This document shows, one piece after another, positions 16,984-25,029 of a stretch of 37,633 nt of DNA. Each line of letters opens with the position of its first letter. Within the stretch, counting starts at the first letter, position 1. Source of the stretch: Clostridia bacterium. Its GTDB lineage: Bacteria > Bacillota > Clostridia > Christensenellales > Aristaeellaceae. Made by a program: the position numbers and the translations under genes. The notes under the pieces were generated by a model, which was given only the letters and a program-made list of their open reading frames with translations, was not told the origin of the DNA and did not search any database. The stretch is taken from NCBI GenBank assembly GCA_017521565.1, contig JAFXCE010000148.1, positions 1-37,633 of the forward strand, given 5' to 3'.

Positions 16984-17687
16984 CCGCACAGTCCTCCGTT
17001 TTGATGATATCCGTGCAGGCGCAGAAGCTGCGCCAGCACACGTTTCATATCCTCCCGCGCAACAATCTGATCCACAAAGCCATGCGCCATCTGGAACTCG
17101 CTGCGCTGGAATCCATCAGGCAGTTTCTGACCGATGGTCTGCTCAATCACGCGCGGTCCGGCAAAGCCGATCAGCGCATCCGGCTCGGCGAGCATGATAT
17201 CGCCCAGCGCAGCAAAGCTCGCCGCCACGCCGCCGGTGGTCGGGTGCGTGAGCACGCTGATAAATAGCCCGCCCGCCTGTTGAAACCGCTCCACTGCTGC
17301 GCTCGTCTTGGCCATCTGCATCAGGGAGAGGATGCCTTCCTGCATGCGCGCGCCGCCGCTGGCGGAAAAGATGATCAGCGGCAGCCGTTTCTCCTGCGCA
17401 TATTCGACCGCAAGCGTCACTTTCTCGCCAACTGCCGTGCCCATGCTGCCCATGAAGAAACCGCTGTCAAGCACGCAGACCACGGCTTTCATGCCCTCGA
17501 TGCAGCCTTCAGCGCTTAAAAGCGCCTCGCTCATGCCGGTCTTTTCCCGCTGGGCGGCAATCTTTTCCGCATACCCGGGGAAGGCGATCGGATCGCCGGC
17601 AACAAGGCCCGCGTTCATCTCCCGCATCGTCCCCGCGTCAAAGATCATCTCAAGCCGCGCCGCGGCAGAAATGGGATCAAGCGCCAT
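16980..17687 (-). CDS. accD: Acetyl-CoA carboxylase carboxyltransferase subunit beta, lacking the zinc ribbon
   Basis: Partner of AccA. The crotonase-like core is intact: [12 protein letters not shown], the [20 protein letters not shown] run, [10 protein letters not shown] and [21 protein letters not shown]. Family members (E. coli type, about 300 residues) begin with a four-cysteine zinc ribbon. This 235-residue protein begins just after that point, and no CxxC pair is present. The sequence immediately upstream is the end of acpP, with which it overlaps by 11 bases, so no ribbon can be hidden in a longer N-terminus in this frame. There is no strong ribosome site, which fits coupling to acpP. 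Confidence 0.93.
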   Translation of the reverse strand: MALDPISAAARLEMIFDAGTMREMNAGLVAGDPIAFPGYAEKIAAQREKTGMSEALLSAEGCIEGMKAVVCVLDSGFFMGSMGTAVGEKVTLAVEYAQEKRLPLIIFSASGGARMQEGILSLMQMAKTSAAVERFQQAGGLFISVLTHPTTGGVAASFAALGDIMLAEPDALIGFAGPRVIEQTIGQKLPDGFQRSEFQMAHGFVDQIVAREDMKRVLAQLLRLHGYHQNGGLCG

Positions 17688-17907
17688 GTTCGTTCAGATA
17701 CTCGTGCAGGTCGGAAACCGTGCGGAAAGTCGCCATCAGGTCGTCCGGCACGTTCACGCCGGTCTTATCCTCCAGCGCCATGGCCAGTTCAACCGTGTCC
17801 AGGCTGTCCGCGCAGACGTCCGGCACAAGGCGGGCCTGCGGCGCCACCTTGCCCTCGGCATTGGGGCAGGTTGCAACGATGATTTCAGTCAAAGCTTCAA
17901 AAGTCAT
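17677..17907 (-). CDS. acpP: Acyl carrier protein
   Basis: A small acidic four-helix protein of 76 residues that carries acyl chains on phosphopantetheine. The attachment serine is Ser35 in [15 protein letters not shown]. The start MTFEAL at 17907 is chosen because AAGGAG lies at the right distance; a longer in-frame reading starting at 17952 has no such site. First gene of the acpP-accD-accA-fabH-fabD operon. Its stop overlaps the accD start (ATGGCGCTTGA). Confidence 0.94.
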   Translation of the reverse strand: MTFEALTEIIVATCPNAEGKVAPQARLVPDVCADSLDTVELAMALEDKTGVNVPDDLMATFRTVSDLHEYLNEHGA

Positions 17908-17970
17908 ATGAATAATCTCCTTTTCGGTGTCCGTATGTTTGGTCGTCAACAAGGCTTCGCCTCATTTTTC

Positions 17971-17998
17971 ATTGTATCAGAGCATCGGAATTTGTCAA
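17971..17998 (-). promoter_or_regulatory. Promoter of the acp-acc-fab operon
   Basis: Minus strand TTGACA (17993-17998), a 16-base spacer, then TACAAT (17971-17976). The leader to acpP is about 57 bases. It starts just after the SGNH gene's stop at 18013, with no terminator in between, so read-through from the MBOAT-SGNH genes is possible. Confidence 0.85.
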
Positions 17999-18012
17999 GT
18001 GTCCGCCCTTTT

Positions 18013-19011
18013 TCACTGCGGCCATACGCGCGCCCTGTGCGCTTCGTATTCTTTAAGGTTCTCTTCCCAGTGCGCAAAGCCTGCCTGACCGCGGTAATCT
18101 GCGAGACCATGGTTTTCCCTGAGCCATGCGCCGATGTATGCCGTCGTCTTGCTCGCGCCGTCCGGGTTCATGTGTCCCAGATAGTCGTAGCAGTCCCGCT
18201 GCGGATCGATCTCCAGTCCCTCTGCGTCAAACAGATTGAGGAACACCGCGCCGCATTCCTGCGCCACATGCTCAACCGCATTCATCATTTTCTGCTCTTC
18301 CCATGTCGCATAGCCCGGCAGCGCCACGAACACCGGCGTGACGCCCTGTTCGCGGCACATAGCCGCAATCCTGCGCAGCGCATCATAGCCGGGCAGCTCG
18401 CCCTCATGCACCTTCTTCGTCCGCGAGAAGGTATGTTCGCTTGAATAGCCTGCGCGCAGTTCGCTGCCCATCATATAGGGCTCGCAGTCCACCATGCGCT
18501 CCGCCGTACCCGTGATCAGCTCTTCCCAGCGGCTGTGATAGAGCGAAAACGGCATCAGGAATTCAGTCCATTCGCTCTTGGGCAGCGTCGCGCGGACAGC
18601 CTCAAACTTCGATCGGCTCAGCGGGATCTCATCGTAGAACATGTGCCGGTAAGGATAGGTCCATGCTTCGTCCACCGCATGATGGACGTAGAATACATCG
18701 ATCATCGCCACCTTGGGCATGTGATGCTCCATCGCAATGCGCAGCACCTGCTCTGTAACGTCCAGCACCTCGGAGGAATTGGCCAGGTTGTAACTGGTGA
18801 TTCCATAATCGCGCCACAGCTCCATTGGCTGCACGCTGTCCATCATCCGGCTCGTTCCCAGAAACAGCACGTCAAATCCCGTCTCGCTGCTGAAAAACTC
18901 GCCATACTTGCGCTCGCCGTCGTCGCGGCGCATCGCCCTGTCCAGCAAAAGCAGGCAGCAAATGAGCGCCGCCAGCCAGAGGACGATAGAAAAAATGGTT
19001 TTCTTGCTCAT
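18013..19011 (-). CDS. SGNH/DltD-AlgJ-like membrane-anchored hydrolase family protein, partner of the MBOAT protein
   Basis: 332 residues. One N-terminal membrane segment (about 6-23) should place the rest outside the membrane. The SGNH block I signature is GTSRMMDS with the likely catalytic Ser54; the C-terminal HMNPDGA segment would supply the His/Asp block. Proteins of this kind (DltD, AlgJ/AlgX, PatB) work with an MBOAT channel to put acyl groups on surface polymers or peptidoglycan. It follows the MBOAT gene by 12 bases, with GAGGAGGA in the gap. The polymer substrate cannot be told from sequence. Esterase activity is a possible alternative. Confidence 0.8.
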   Translation of the reverse strand: MSKKTIFSIVLWLAALICCLLLLDRAMRRDDGERKYGEFFSSETGFDVLFLGTSRMMDSVQPMELWRDYGITSYNLANSSEVLDVTEQVLRIAMEHHMPKVAMIDVFYVHHAVDEAWTYPYRHMFYDEIPLSRSKFEAVRATLPKSEWTEFLMPFSLYHSRWEELITGTAERMVDCEPYMMGSELRAGYSSEHTFSRTKKVHEGELPGYDALRRIAAMCREQGVTPVFVALPGYATWEEQKMMNAVEHVAQECGAVFLNLFDAEGLEIDPQRDCYDYLGHMNPDGASKTTAYIGAWLRENHGLADYRGQAGFAHWEENLKEYEAHRARVWPQ

Positions 19012-19023
19012 GCCGTCCTCCTC

Positions 19024-20457
19024 TTAGAACTGGAAATAGATAAACGCCTGCGCGCTGTAGCCCGGGCCCCATACGCCAAAGACGATGATGGCCAGCACCG
19101 CCGCCAGATACAGCATGAACCGCGCCGCGCCCGGCAGCCTGTCGGTCATCTCCGTCAGCGTCTTTCTCTTTTCATGGATCATCTCAATGGCAAACAGAAT
19201 CGCAAAGCACACCGCCGTGCAGACCGCCTGCGCCAGCCCAAAGCCGGAGGCATACGGCTCGATACTCCATTCTGTCGGAATCTTCAGCAGCATATATAGC
19301 GCCGTAGAGAGCGAGCCCGCGCGGAAGATCAGCATCGTGATCAGAATCAGAAAATCTGTCCAGAGGATGTGCGCAAGCAGATTGAGCCGCGGATACTTCG
19401 GCTCGCGTTTGGGCGGCGGAAGCAGGCCCTCTATCACCTGCAGTGCGCCGTTGAGCATGCCCCATGCGACATATTTGAGCGCCGCGCCATGCCAAAGGCC
19501 TGACACCGTGTAGACGATCATCAGATTCCTTGCCTGCTTGAGCTTGCCGCCGCGGCCTGCGCCCAGCGGGAAATAAATGTAATCGCGGAACCAGGTCGAC
19601 AGCGAAATGTGCCATCTCGCCCAGAAGTTCTGGACCGAATGTGCGAAGTACGGCTGGCGGAAGTTGGTCATCAGGTCAATGCCCAGAATCTTCGCAGAGC
19701 CGATGGCGATATAGCTGTAGCCCGCAAAGTCGCACAGATCCTGCACGGCGAACACCACCGTCGCCAGCGCAATCTGCCAGCCGGAGGCGTCCACCCAGTT
19801 GCCGTAGATCGCGTCGACGTACATGCACGCGCGGTCTGCGATGACGACCTTCTCAAAGAAGCCAAGCATCATGATCAGAAGGCCCTGACGCGCGCGCTCC
19901 CAGTCGAACTTATGCGGCGCAGTCACCTGCTTCAAAAGCCGTCCGCTGCGCTCGATCGGGCCGGCAACCAGCTGCGGGAAGAACGACACGAACAGCGCGT
20001 ACCTGAACAGGTTCTTCTCTGGCTTCACGCGTCCCTTATAGACGTCAATCATGTAGCTGAGCGCCTGGAAGATGTAGAAGCTGATGCCGACCGGCAGCAG
20101 GATCGATACCTTCGGCATCGTCACGCCAAGACCCAGCAAGTCGCTTCCGCGCTCTATGATATCCAGCAAAAAGCCGGTGTATTTGAAATACGCCAGCAGA
20201 CCGATGTTGAACACAACGCCGCCCCAAAGCGCGGCCTTGCGCTTTTTCGGTTCCTTCGTCCCGTTGATCAGGTGGCTGCACACAAATGTCACCACCGTAC
20301 ACGCTGCCATCAGCAGCGCATACTCCGCGTGCCAGTTCATGTAGAAGAAGTAACTGGTTATCAGCAGCCAGATCCACTTGATCCTGTCGGGGATGGTAAA
20401 GTAGATCAGTGTGACAACCGGGAAAAAGATCAGAAACTCAAATGAATTAAACAGCAT
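19024..20457 (-). CDS. MBOAT family membrane O-acyltransferase (AlgI/DltB-like)
   Basis: 477 residues with about ten hydrophobic membrane segments. The AlgI signature runs from WARWHISLSTWFRDYIYFPL to GLWHGAALKYVAWG, which contains the invariant MBOAT histidine. The N-terminal MLFNSFEFLIFFP is typical of AlgI-like proteins. It passes acyl groups across the membrane to a surface acceptor, together with the downstream SGNH protein. No alginate or dlt genes are near, so acceptor and donor are unknown. AGGTGA precedes the start. Confidence 0.92.
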   Translation of the reverse strand: MLFNSFEFLIFFPVVTLIYFTIPDRIKWIWLLITSYFFYMNWHAEYALLMAACTVVTFVCSHLINGTKEPKKRKAALWGGVVFNIGLLAYFKYTGFLLDIIERGSDLLGLGVTMPKVSILLPVGISFYIFQALSYMIDVYKGRVKPEKNLFRYALFVSFFPQLVAGPIERSGRLLKQVTAPHKFDWERARQGLLIMMLGFFEKVVIADRACMYVDAIYGNWVDASGWQIALATVVFAVQDLCDFAGYSYIAIGSAKILGIDLMTNFRQPYFAHSVQNFWARWHISLSTWFRDYIYFPLGAGRGGKLKQARNLMIVYTVSGLWHGAALKYVAWGMLNGALQVIEGLLPPPKREPKYPRLNLLAHILWTDFLILITMLIFRAGSLSTALYMLLKIPTEWSIEPYASGFGLAQAVCTAVCFAILFAIEMIHEKRKTLTEMTDRLPGAARFMLYLAAVLAIIVFGVWGPGYSAQAFIYFQF

Positions 20458-20470
20458 ATGTTCACCTGTG

Positions 20471-20514
20471 TCGCTTCAGTATTGCTTCAGAATCGCTTGA
20501 GAATTGCTTTCGTG
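20471..20514. repeat. Four 11-base tandem repeats in the MBOAT leader
   Basis: Plus-strand units TCGCTTCAGTA, TTGCTTCAGAA, TCGCTTGAGAA, TTGCTTTCGTG. They lie between the predicted transcript start and the ribosome site of the MBOAT gene. The 11-base period is close to one DNA turn. Function unknown; protein binding to DNA or to the leader RNA is possible. Confidence 0.6.
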
Positions 20515-20558
20515 TCGGTCGCTTCATATCCGTATATTCACATAGATATACAGTTTAT

Positions 20559-20588
20559 ATTATATCTCACACAGCACTGGTCTGACCA
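20559..20588 (-). promoter_or_regulatory. Putative promoter of MBOAT-SGNH
   Basis: Minus-strand TATAAT (20559-20564) with a weak -35 TGGTCA (20583-20588) at an 18-base spacing. The weak -35 lies within a perfect palindrome, which suggests regulation. Confidence 0.5.
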
Positions 20589-20590
20589 GT
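20576..20590. promoter_or_regulatory. Operator-like palindrome ACTGGTC-T-GACCAGT
   Basis: A perfect 7-bp inverted repeat around one base, overlapping the -35 region of the MBOAT promoter. A repressor or activator site is the simplest reading; no cognate regulator was identified. Confidence 0.45.
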
Positions 20591-20631
20591 CCCAATTTCT
20601 GTTTTTTCCGTCAAGAAAGTTAAGAAAGCAA

Positions 20632-20684
20632 AAAGAAAATGCTCCTGTCCATCCGCGCAGGCAAATAACAGAAGCATTTTCTTT
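20632..20684 (-). terminator. Terminator of the transglutaminase-like gene
   Basis: AAAGAAAATGCTTCTGT on the minus strand pairs with ACAGGAGCATTTTCTTT (one wobble, 17-bp stem), followed by more T residues. It lies about 30 bases after the stop at 20713. Confidence 0.85.
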
Positions 20685-20712
20685 GGATTACAGCGCGGTG
20701 CGCTGCCCATGT

Positions 20713-22929
20713 TTATTTCATGATATACGGGATCCCGTTCTCCTGCGCGAAGCGCTGCCCCTCGCTTTCCGCTGCGCAGATCAGCGCGACGTTTTCGCTG
20801 CCCGCAAACGCATCCGCCGCAATCGCCTCAAGGCTCTGCGGCAGATTGACGAGCCTGAGCGTTTCGCTGCCCGCGAACGCGCGCGAGCCGATGCGCACGA
20901 TGCCTTCCGGCAGCACGATCTCCTCCGCCGCCGTTCCCAGGAATGCCTCGTTCCGGATCGTCTTCATCTCGCAAGGCAGCATAAGCGGCGCGCTGCTGTG
21001 TACGATGACCATGCATGCCGCGTTCAATTGGCTTACGTCCGCCGCCGTCGCGGTAAACGCTGTCCAGCCCGGCGTAAAGCAGCCAAGATGGATCGCATAC
21101 GTCCAGCATCCCTCCTGCGCATCCCACACAGGCGCATCCGCTCGGGAATACCCTGCGACCGTTTCCGACGCTGATGCATATACGAAACCGCCGGAAGGCG
21201 AAAGATAGTAATCCGGATCGTTCGCTCTTGCGTTCAGCCTGAGCGCAATGCTTCCGCCCGCCTCCGCCTCGTAGATCGCCTGAGAAAAAGCCAGGGCTGT
21301 CAGCTTCGGCGTTTCCTTGACGATGATCGTGCAGCTTCCGCTCGCGCCGCTTCCGTCCGCCGCCGTCGCGGTGAGCGTCGCTTCGCCCGGACCGATGATC
21401 TCCATGTCTGTTGTATACACCCAGCACCTTTTCTTGCTGTTCCATGTGATCGAGTAATTCTCACCCGGCCTGACCACCGTTTCGTCGCTCGACACAAGAT
21501 CAAAATACGAGATATTCTCCATGTAGAAGTCCTGATCACATCCCTCTGCATGCAGGGAAACCGAAAGCTGCGCATCCTCACGAACCTCATACACACTCTT
21601 GGCAAAGACCACCGCCGTCACCGGCTTTCGCACATACACGGTCATGCTGCCGGCTTCTCCATAAGCATTCTCCAGCGTCACCGTTGTCTGTCCATAGGCA
21701 ACACCGGTAATCACGCCATTCTGGTCGATTGCCGCGATCTTCTCATCCGCGCTTGACCATCTGCAGTTCATATCCTTCAGAAACCAGTTGTAGATCGGAT
21801 TCAGCCTGCACGGCTTCTTCTCGCCGATATCCAGATAACAGAAAAACTCATCCATCAGCCACGACGCTTCATACACCCAAACGCTATACTCTCTGATGCA
21901 GTTCCCGCTCTTCAGGGTGATGAATGCTCCGCCTATGCCCACAGCCGTAACCAATCCATCCTGCGATACCGTCACAACGCTTTCATTGCTGCTGGCAAAC
22001 GATACCGTTCTGCCCGCCGGAATCGTAGTCACATTGATCTGCGCGGTATAGCCGGGATACATCCCGTAATATCCCGCGGTCAGGTCCTCAGCCAGGCCGT
22101 CAATCCGGATTTCCTGCACCGGTTCCTCATCCGGATAGAAAACAAAGCTGTATACCGACGCGCTCTCCGGCGTCACCTCCACACGGCCCGATACGGCCCA
22201 GTCCGAATCCTTGCCAAGAATCAGCGCAATCGTGTAGTTCGAATACTGTCCCTCGGGAATATCGCTGTTGGCCAGTGTGATGGTTCCGGTATATGTTCCT
22301 GCCGCGATGCGCGCATTGATCGCGCTGCGCAGGGCAGCCAGTGCTGCATCCAGCTTCCCGTTTCTGTAATGATAATTGGCCGCCCATGAATCGCAGGTCA
22401 CATGACGGTAATTGTCCTGAGTCCCATGATTGACAGGCTCCGCATGAATTGCTGCGTCGCACAAACCGAAATAATCGTAATCATAGCTGCTTCCGCTGCC
22501 ATCATCCCATGTAAGGTCAAAATGATACCAGTCGCCGTCGATCTTCACGATACTCCATGCATGATCGTATCCGGTGACACTTTTCGCCTCTATGCCGGCC
22601 TTCTCCAGAAGCACATCATACGTCGCTGCGTAACCCGAACACACCGCCCATCCATCCATGATCGCAGCCTCAACGCCTAAGCCATGCGGACTGGATGGCA
22701 CCCCGGTTTCAATCGCTTGATAGTCATACTGCACATTCTCGCAGATCCAGTCATGCAGCGCCAATACGATTTCATATTCTGACACGCCGGAATCCGTATA
22801 GGTATCCACAATCCACGCGATCTTCTCCTCAAGCGGATCGGCTGCCGACTCCTGCGCAAAGCCCTGCACCGCGCAAAACACAAACAGCACCAACACGGCC
22901 GCCGTCAGCACGCGATATATCTTCCTCAT
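20713..22929 (-). CDS. Secreted transglutaminase-like protein with BIG2-type domains and a C-terminal LRR_5 module
   Basis: 738 residues. A signal peptide (1-25) is followed by a transglutaminase/protease-like fold (about 40-145) with Cys97 (WAVCSGYA), His123 (YDHAWS) and Asp138 (HFDLTWDD) as the likely triad. Residues ~270-440 hold two bacterial Ig-like BIG2 domains (for example SSNESVVTVSQDGLVTAVG and SADEKIAAIDQNGVITGVA). Two further Ig-like stretches follow to ~645. Residues 649-738 are an LRR_5 module like those ending two other proteins in this window and starting the mature giant protein. Bacterial members of this superfamily may be proteases or crosslinking enzymes; activity is not proven. 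It is divergent from the gene at 23207. Confidence 0.88.
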   Translation of the reverse strand: MRKIYRVLTAAVLVLFVFCAVQGFAQESAADPLEEKIAWIVDTYTDSGVSEYEIVLALHDWICENVQYDYQAIETGVPSSPHGLGVEAAIMDGWAVCSGYAATYDVLLEKAGIEAKSVTGYDHAWSIVKIDGDWYHFDLTWDDGSGSSYDYDYFGLCDAAIHAEPVNHGTQDNYRHVTCDSWAANYHYRNGKLDAALAALRSAINARIAAGTYTGTITLANSDIPEGQYSNYTIALILGKDSDWAVSGRVEVTPESASVYSFVFYPDEEPVQEIRIDGLAEDLTAGYYGMYPGYTAQINVTTIPAGRTVSFASSNESVVTVSQDGLVTAVGIGGAFITLKSGNCIREYSVWVYEASWLMDEFFCYLDIGEKKPCRLNPIYNWFLKDMNCRWSSADEKIAAIDQNGVITGVAYGQTTVTLENAYGEAGSMTVYVRKPVTAVVFAKSVYEVREDAQLSVSLHAEGCDQDFYMENISYFDLVSSDETVVRPGENYSITWNSKKRCWVYTTDMEIIGPGEATLTATAADGSGASGSCTIIVKETPKLTALAFSQAIYEAEAGGSIALRLNARANDPDYYLSPSGGFVYASASETVAGYSRADAPVWDAQEGCWTYAIHLGCFTPGWTAFTATAADVSQLNAACMVIVHSSAPLMLPCEMKTIRNEAFLGTAAEEIVLPEGIVRIGSRAFAGSETLRLVNLPQSLEAIAADAFAGSENVALICAAESEGQRFAQENGIPYIMK

Positions 22930-22969
22930 GTGTTTCCCTCCGCTTCATCAAAAAGAGCATGTTATCCAT

Positions 22970-22975
22970 ATTATA
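22970..22975 (-). promoter_or_regulatory. Extended -10 promoter of the transglutaminase-like gene
   Basis: Minus-strand TATAAT preceded by TGG (an extended -10). No good -35 box is visible. The leader is about 35 bases, with GGAGGGAAA before the ATG. Confidence 0.6.
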
Positions 22976-23120
22976 CCATAGGCCATTGCCTTTTTCGCCA
23001 GCATCTTCTCAGTTTCCAAAAATCAGCATGTCCATCTTCGCTCAGGTATACAGGATGGAACATAAGCGCATGCAGGCTGCATGGCCGCTCCCGATTTCCG
23101 GTGAAAAACATATGCTCATC

Positions 23121-23150
23121 TTGTCTATGTGCTTCCATTCGTGCTATATT
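23121..23150 (+). promoter_or_regulatory. Putative promoter of the 574-aa LRR gene
   Basis: TTGTCT (23121-23126), an 18-base spacer, TATATT (23145-23150). The start codon is at 23207, with AGGAG before it. Confidence 0.5.
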
Positions 23151-23206
23151 TATGCTGTTGACGATGTATCCGCACATTATGAAAGCTTTTTCAGGAGTGA
23201 TTTGCC

Positions 23207-24931
23207 ATGAAATCCCGCTTCTTCTCCTCACTTTTCCTGCTTCTGACCGCTATGCTCATGCTGTGTCTGCCTGCACTGCCCGCCTCCGCCTCCCAGGCCA
23301 CCGATTATTTCGACTATACTGTTCTGGAAGACGGCACCGCCCGGATCACGAAATTCAAGGGCGGACTGAACTGGGTCGACGTTCCGCTGGTGATCGAGGA
23401 CTGCGCCGTCACCGAGATCGGCGAACGCGCCTTCTATGGTTCGGCGCTCTATACGGTCACCCTCCCTTCCACCCTGACCTCCATCGGCGAATCCGCCTTC
23501 GGCGCCTGCAGGAACCTGACGTCGGTTACCTTTGGCTCCGGCGTCGCCTCCATCGGCAGTTACGCCTTTGAAAACTGCAGCGCCCTGACTGCCATCACCC
23601 TGCCCGAAGGGCTGACCACGATGGGCGATCACTGCTTCTGGGGCTGCAGCGCGCTGGAAAGCGCCGTCCTCCCCTCCACCCTGAGCGAAATTCCCTACGC
23701 CGCCTTCGGCGCGTGCAAGGCGCTCACGAGCGTGACGATTACCGAGGGCGTCGTTACCGTCGGGAACTATGCCTTCGGCACCTGCGAATCGCTGGAATCC
23801 ATCTATCTGCCCGATTCCGTGACGAGCATCGGCTCCCTCGCCTTCCAGTGGTGCTATGCGCTGCGCAGCGTGCGCATGTCCCCGAACGTGACGACCATCG
23901 GCGAAAGCGCCTTTGTCTCCTGCAAAAATCTCGCCGATATCGAGCTGCCCGCCGGCCTGACCGTCATCGAACCGCAAACGTTCAGCGGCTGCGCACCCCT
24001 TGCCCATATCGAGATCCCCGACGGCGTGACCTCCATCGGCCGCTCTGCCTTTCAGAACTGCACCTCTCTGGCCTATCTCGACATCCCTGCGAGCGTCGGG
24101 TTCATCGGCGAGCAGGCCTTCAGCTATTGTACCTCGCTCACAGAGGTGATCCTCCCGCAGGGCCTGACAGAGATCAGCCCCATGCTGTTTTCCGGCTGCG
24201 AATCCCTCAGCCATGTGTCCATCCCCTCCAGCGTGACCAGCATCGGCCGCAATGCCTTCAGCAGCTGCTATTCCCTTTCCGACATCCAGATCCCCGCCGG
24301 CGTGACCAGCATCGGCGAAAGCGCCTTCCTCTTGTGCGAGAATCTCGCGTCCATCACGCTGCCCAAGCGCCTGACCTCCCTCGGCAGACAGGCCTTCTAC
24401 AATTGCGACGCCCTGACAGAGCTGACGATCCCTTCCCGCGTCACGACCCTTCCGGAATACCTCTGCTACGACTGCGATAACCTCGCCTCGGTCACTATCC
24501 CCGCCTCGGTCACCAGCATCGACAGCCGTGCCTTCTCCTTCAGCTCCAGCCTGACCACGGTGTACTGCGTCAGGGGCTCCGCCGCGGAGACATGGGCCCG
24601 ATCCCAGCAGCTGACCGTCGTCTATATCGAAGGCGAAAAGACCGTCACCTATACCCTGCCGGATAACCTCGTCCGCATCCGGGCCGGAGCCTTCGCGAAC
24701 GATCCGGTGAACGTTGTCGTCATTCCGGACGGCTGCGAAGAAATCGGCGATGACGCTTTCGCCGGCTGCACCGAGCTGACCGACGTCTATCTGCCCGATA
24801 CCCTGACCGTCGTCTCCTCCTCCGCCTTCTCCGGCTGCGTGAATGTGACCATCCACGGCACGGCGGGCACCCTCGCGCAGACGATCGCCGAAAACTACGC
24901 CGCCAGCGGCTTCACATTCGCCGAGAACTGA
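23207..24931 (+). CDS. Secreted BspA-like LRR_5 protein, 574 aa
   Basis: A signal peptide (1-29, ending PASASQA) and a short beta lead (YFDYTVLEDGTARITKF) are followed by about 18 uninterrupted LRR_5 repeats of 22-23 residues (for example VTSIGESAFLLCENLASITLP). A spacer near 465-480 separates these from the terminal LRR module at 482-574. No wall anchor motif was seen. It is likely surface exposed or released; adhesion is inference from BspA relatives. Divergent from the transglutaminase-like gene across a 277-base gap holding both promoters, so the two may be co-regulated. Confidence 0.92.
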   Translation: MKSRFFSSLFLLLTAMLMLCLPALPASASQATDYFDYTVLEDGTARITKFKGGLNWVDVPLVIEDCAVTEIGERAFYGSALYTVTLPSTLTSIGESAFGACRNLTSVTFGSGVASIGSYAFENCSALTAITLPEGLTTMGDHCFWGCSALESAVLPSTLSEIPYAAFGACKALTSVTITEGVVTVGNYAFGTCESLESIYLPDSVTSIGSLAFQWCYALRSVRMSPNVTTIGESAFVSCKNLADIELPAGLTVIEPQTFSGCAPLAHIEIPDGVTSIGRSAFQNCTSLAYLDIPASVGFIGEQAFSYCTSLTEVILPQGLTEISPMLFSGCESLSHVSIPSSVTSIGRNAFSSCYSLSDIQIPAGVTSIGESAFLLCENLASITLPKRLTSLGRQAFYNCDALTELTIPSRVTTLPEYLCYDCDNLASVTIPASVTSIDSRAFSFSSSLTTVYCVRGSAAETWARSQQLTVVYIEGEKTVTYTLPDNLVRIRAGAFANDPVNVVVIPDGCEEIGDDAFAGCTELTDVYLPDTLTVVSSSAFSGCVNVTIHGTAGTLAQTIAENYAASGFTFAEN

Positions 24932-24948
24932 TTTCCCAATGCACCAAA

Positions 24949-24990
24949 GAAAGACAGGAACGAACGCTCCGGTTCGCTCCTGTCTTTTTC
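24949..24990. terminator. Bidirectional terminator between convergent genes
   Basis: AAAGACAGGA (24949-24958) pairs with TCCTGTCTTT (24977-24986), and inside it CGAAC/GTTCG. T-rich tracts follow on both strands. It separates the LRR gene (plus) from the ABC importer operon (minus, ending at 25030). Confidence 0.88.
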
Positions 24991-25029
24991 TTTGGTTTGT
25001 AATTCTGTTTCCGCCGTTCTGCGCCTGCC

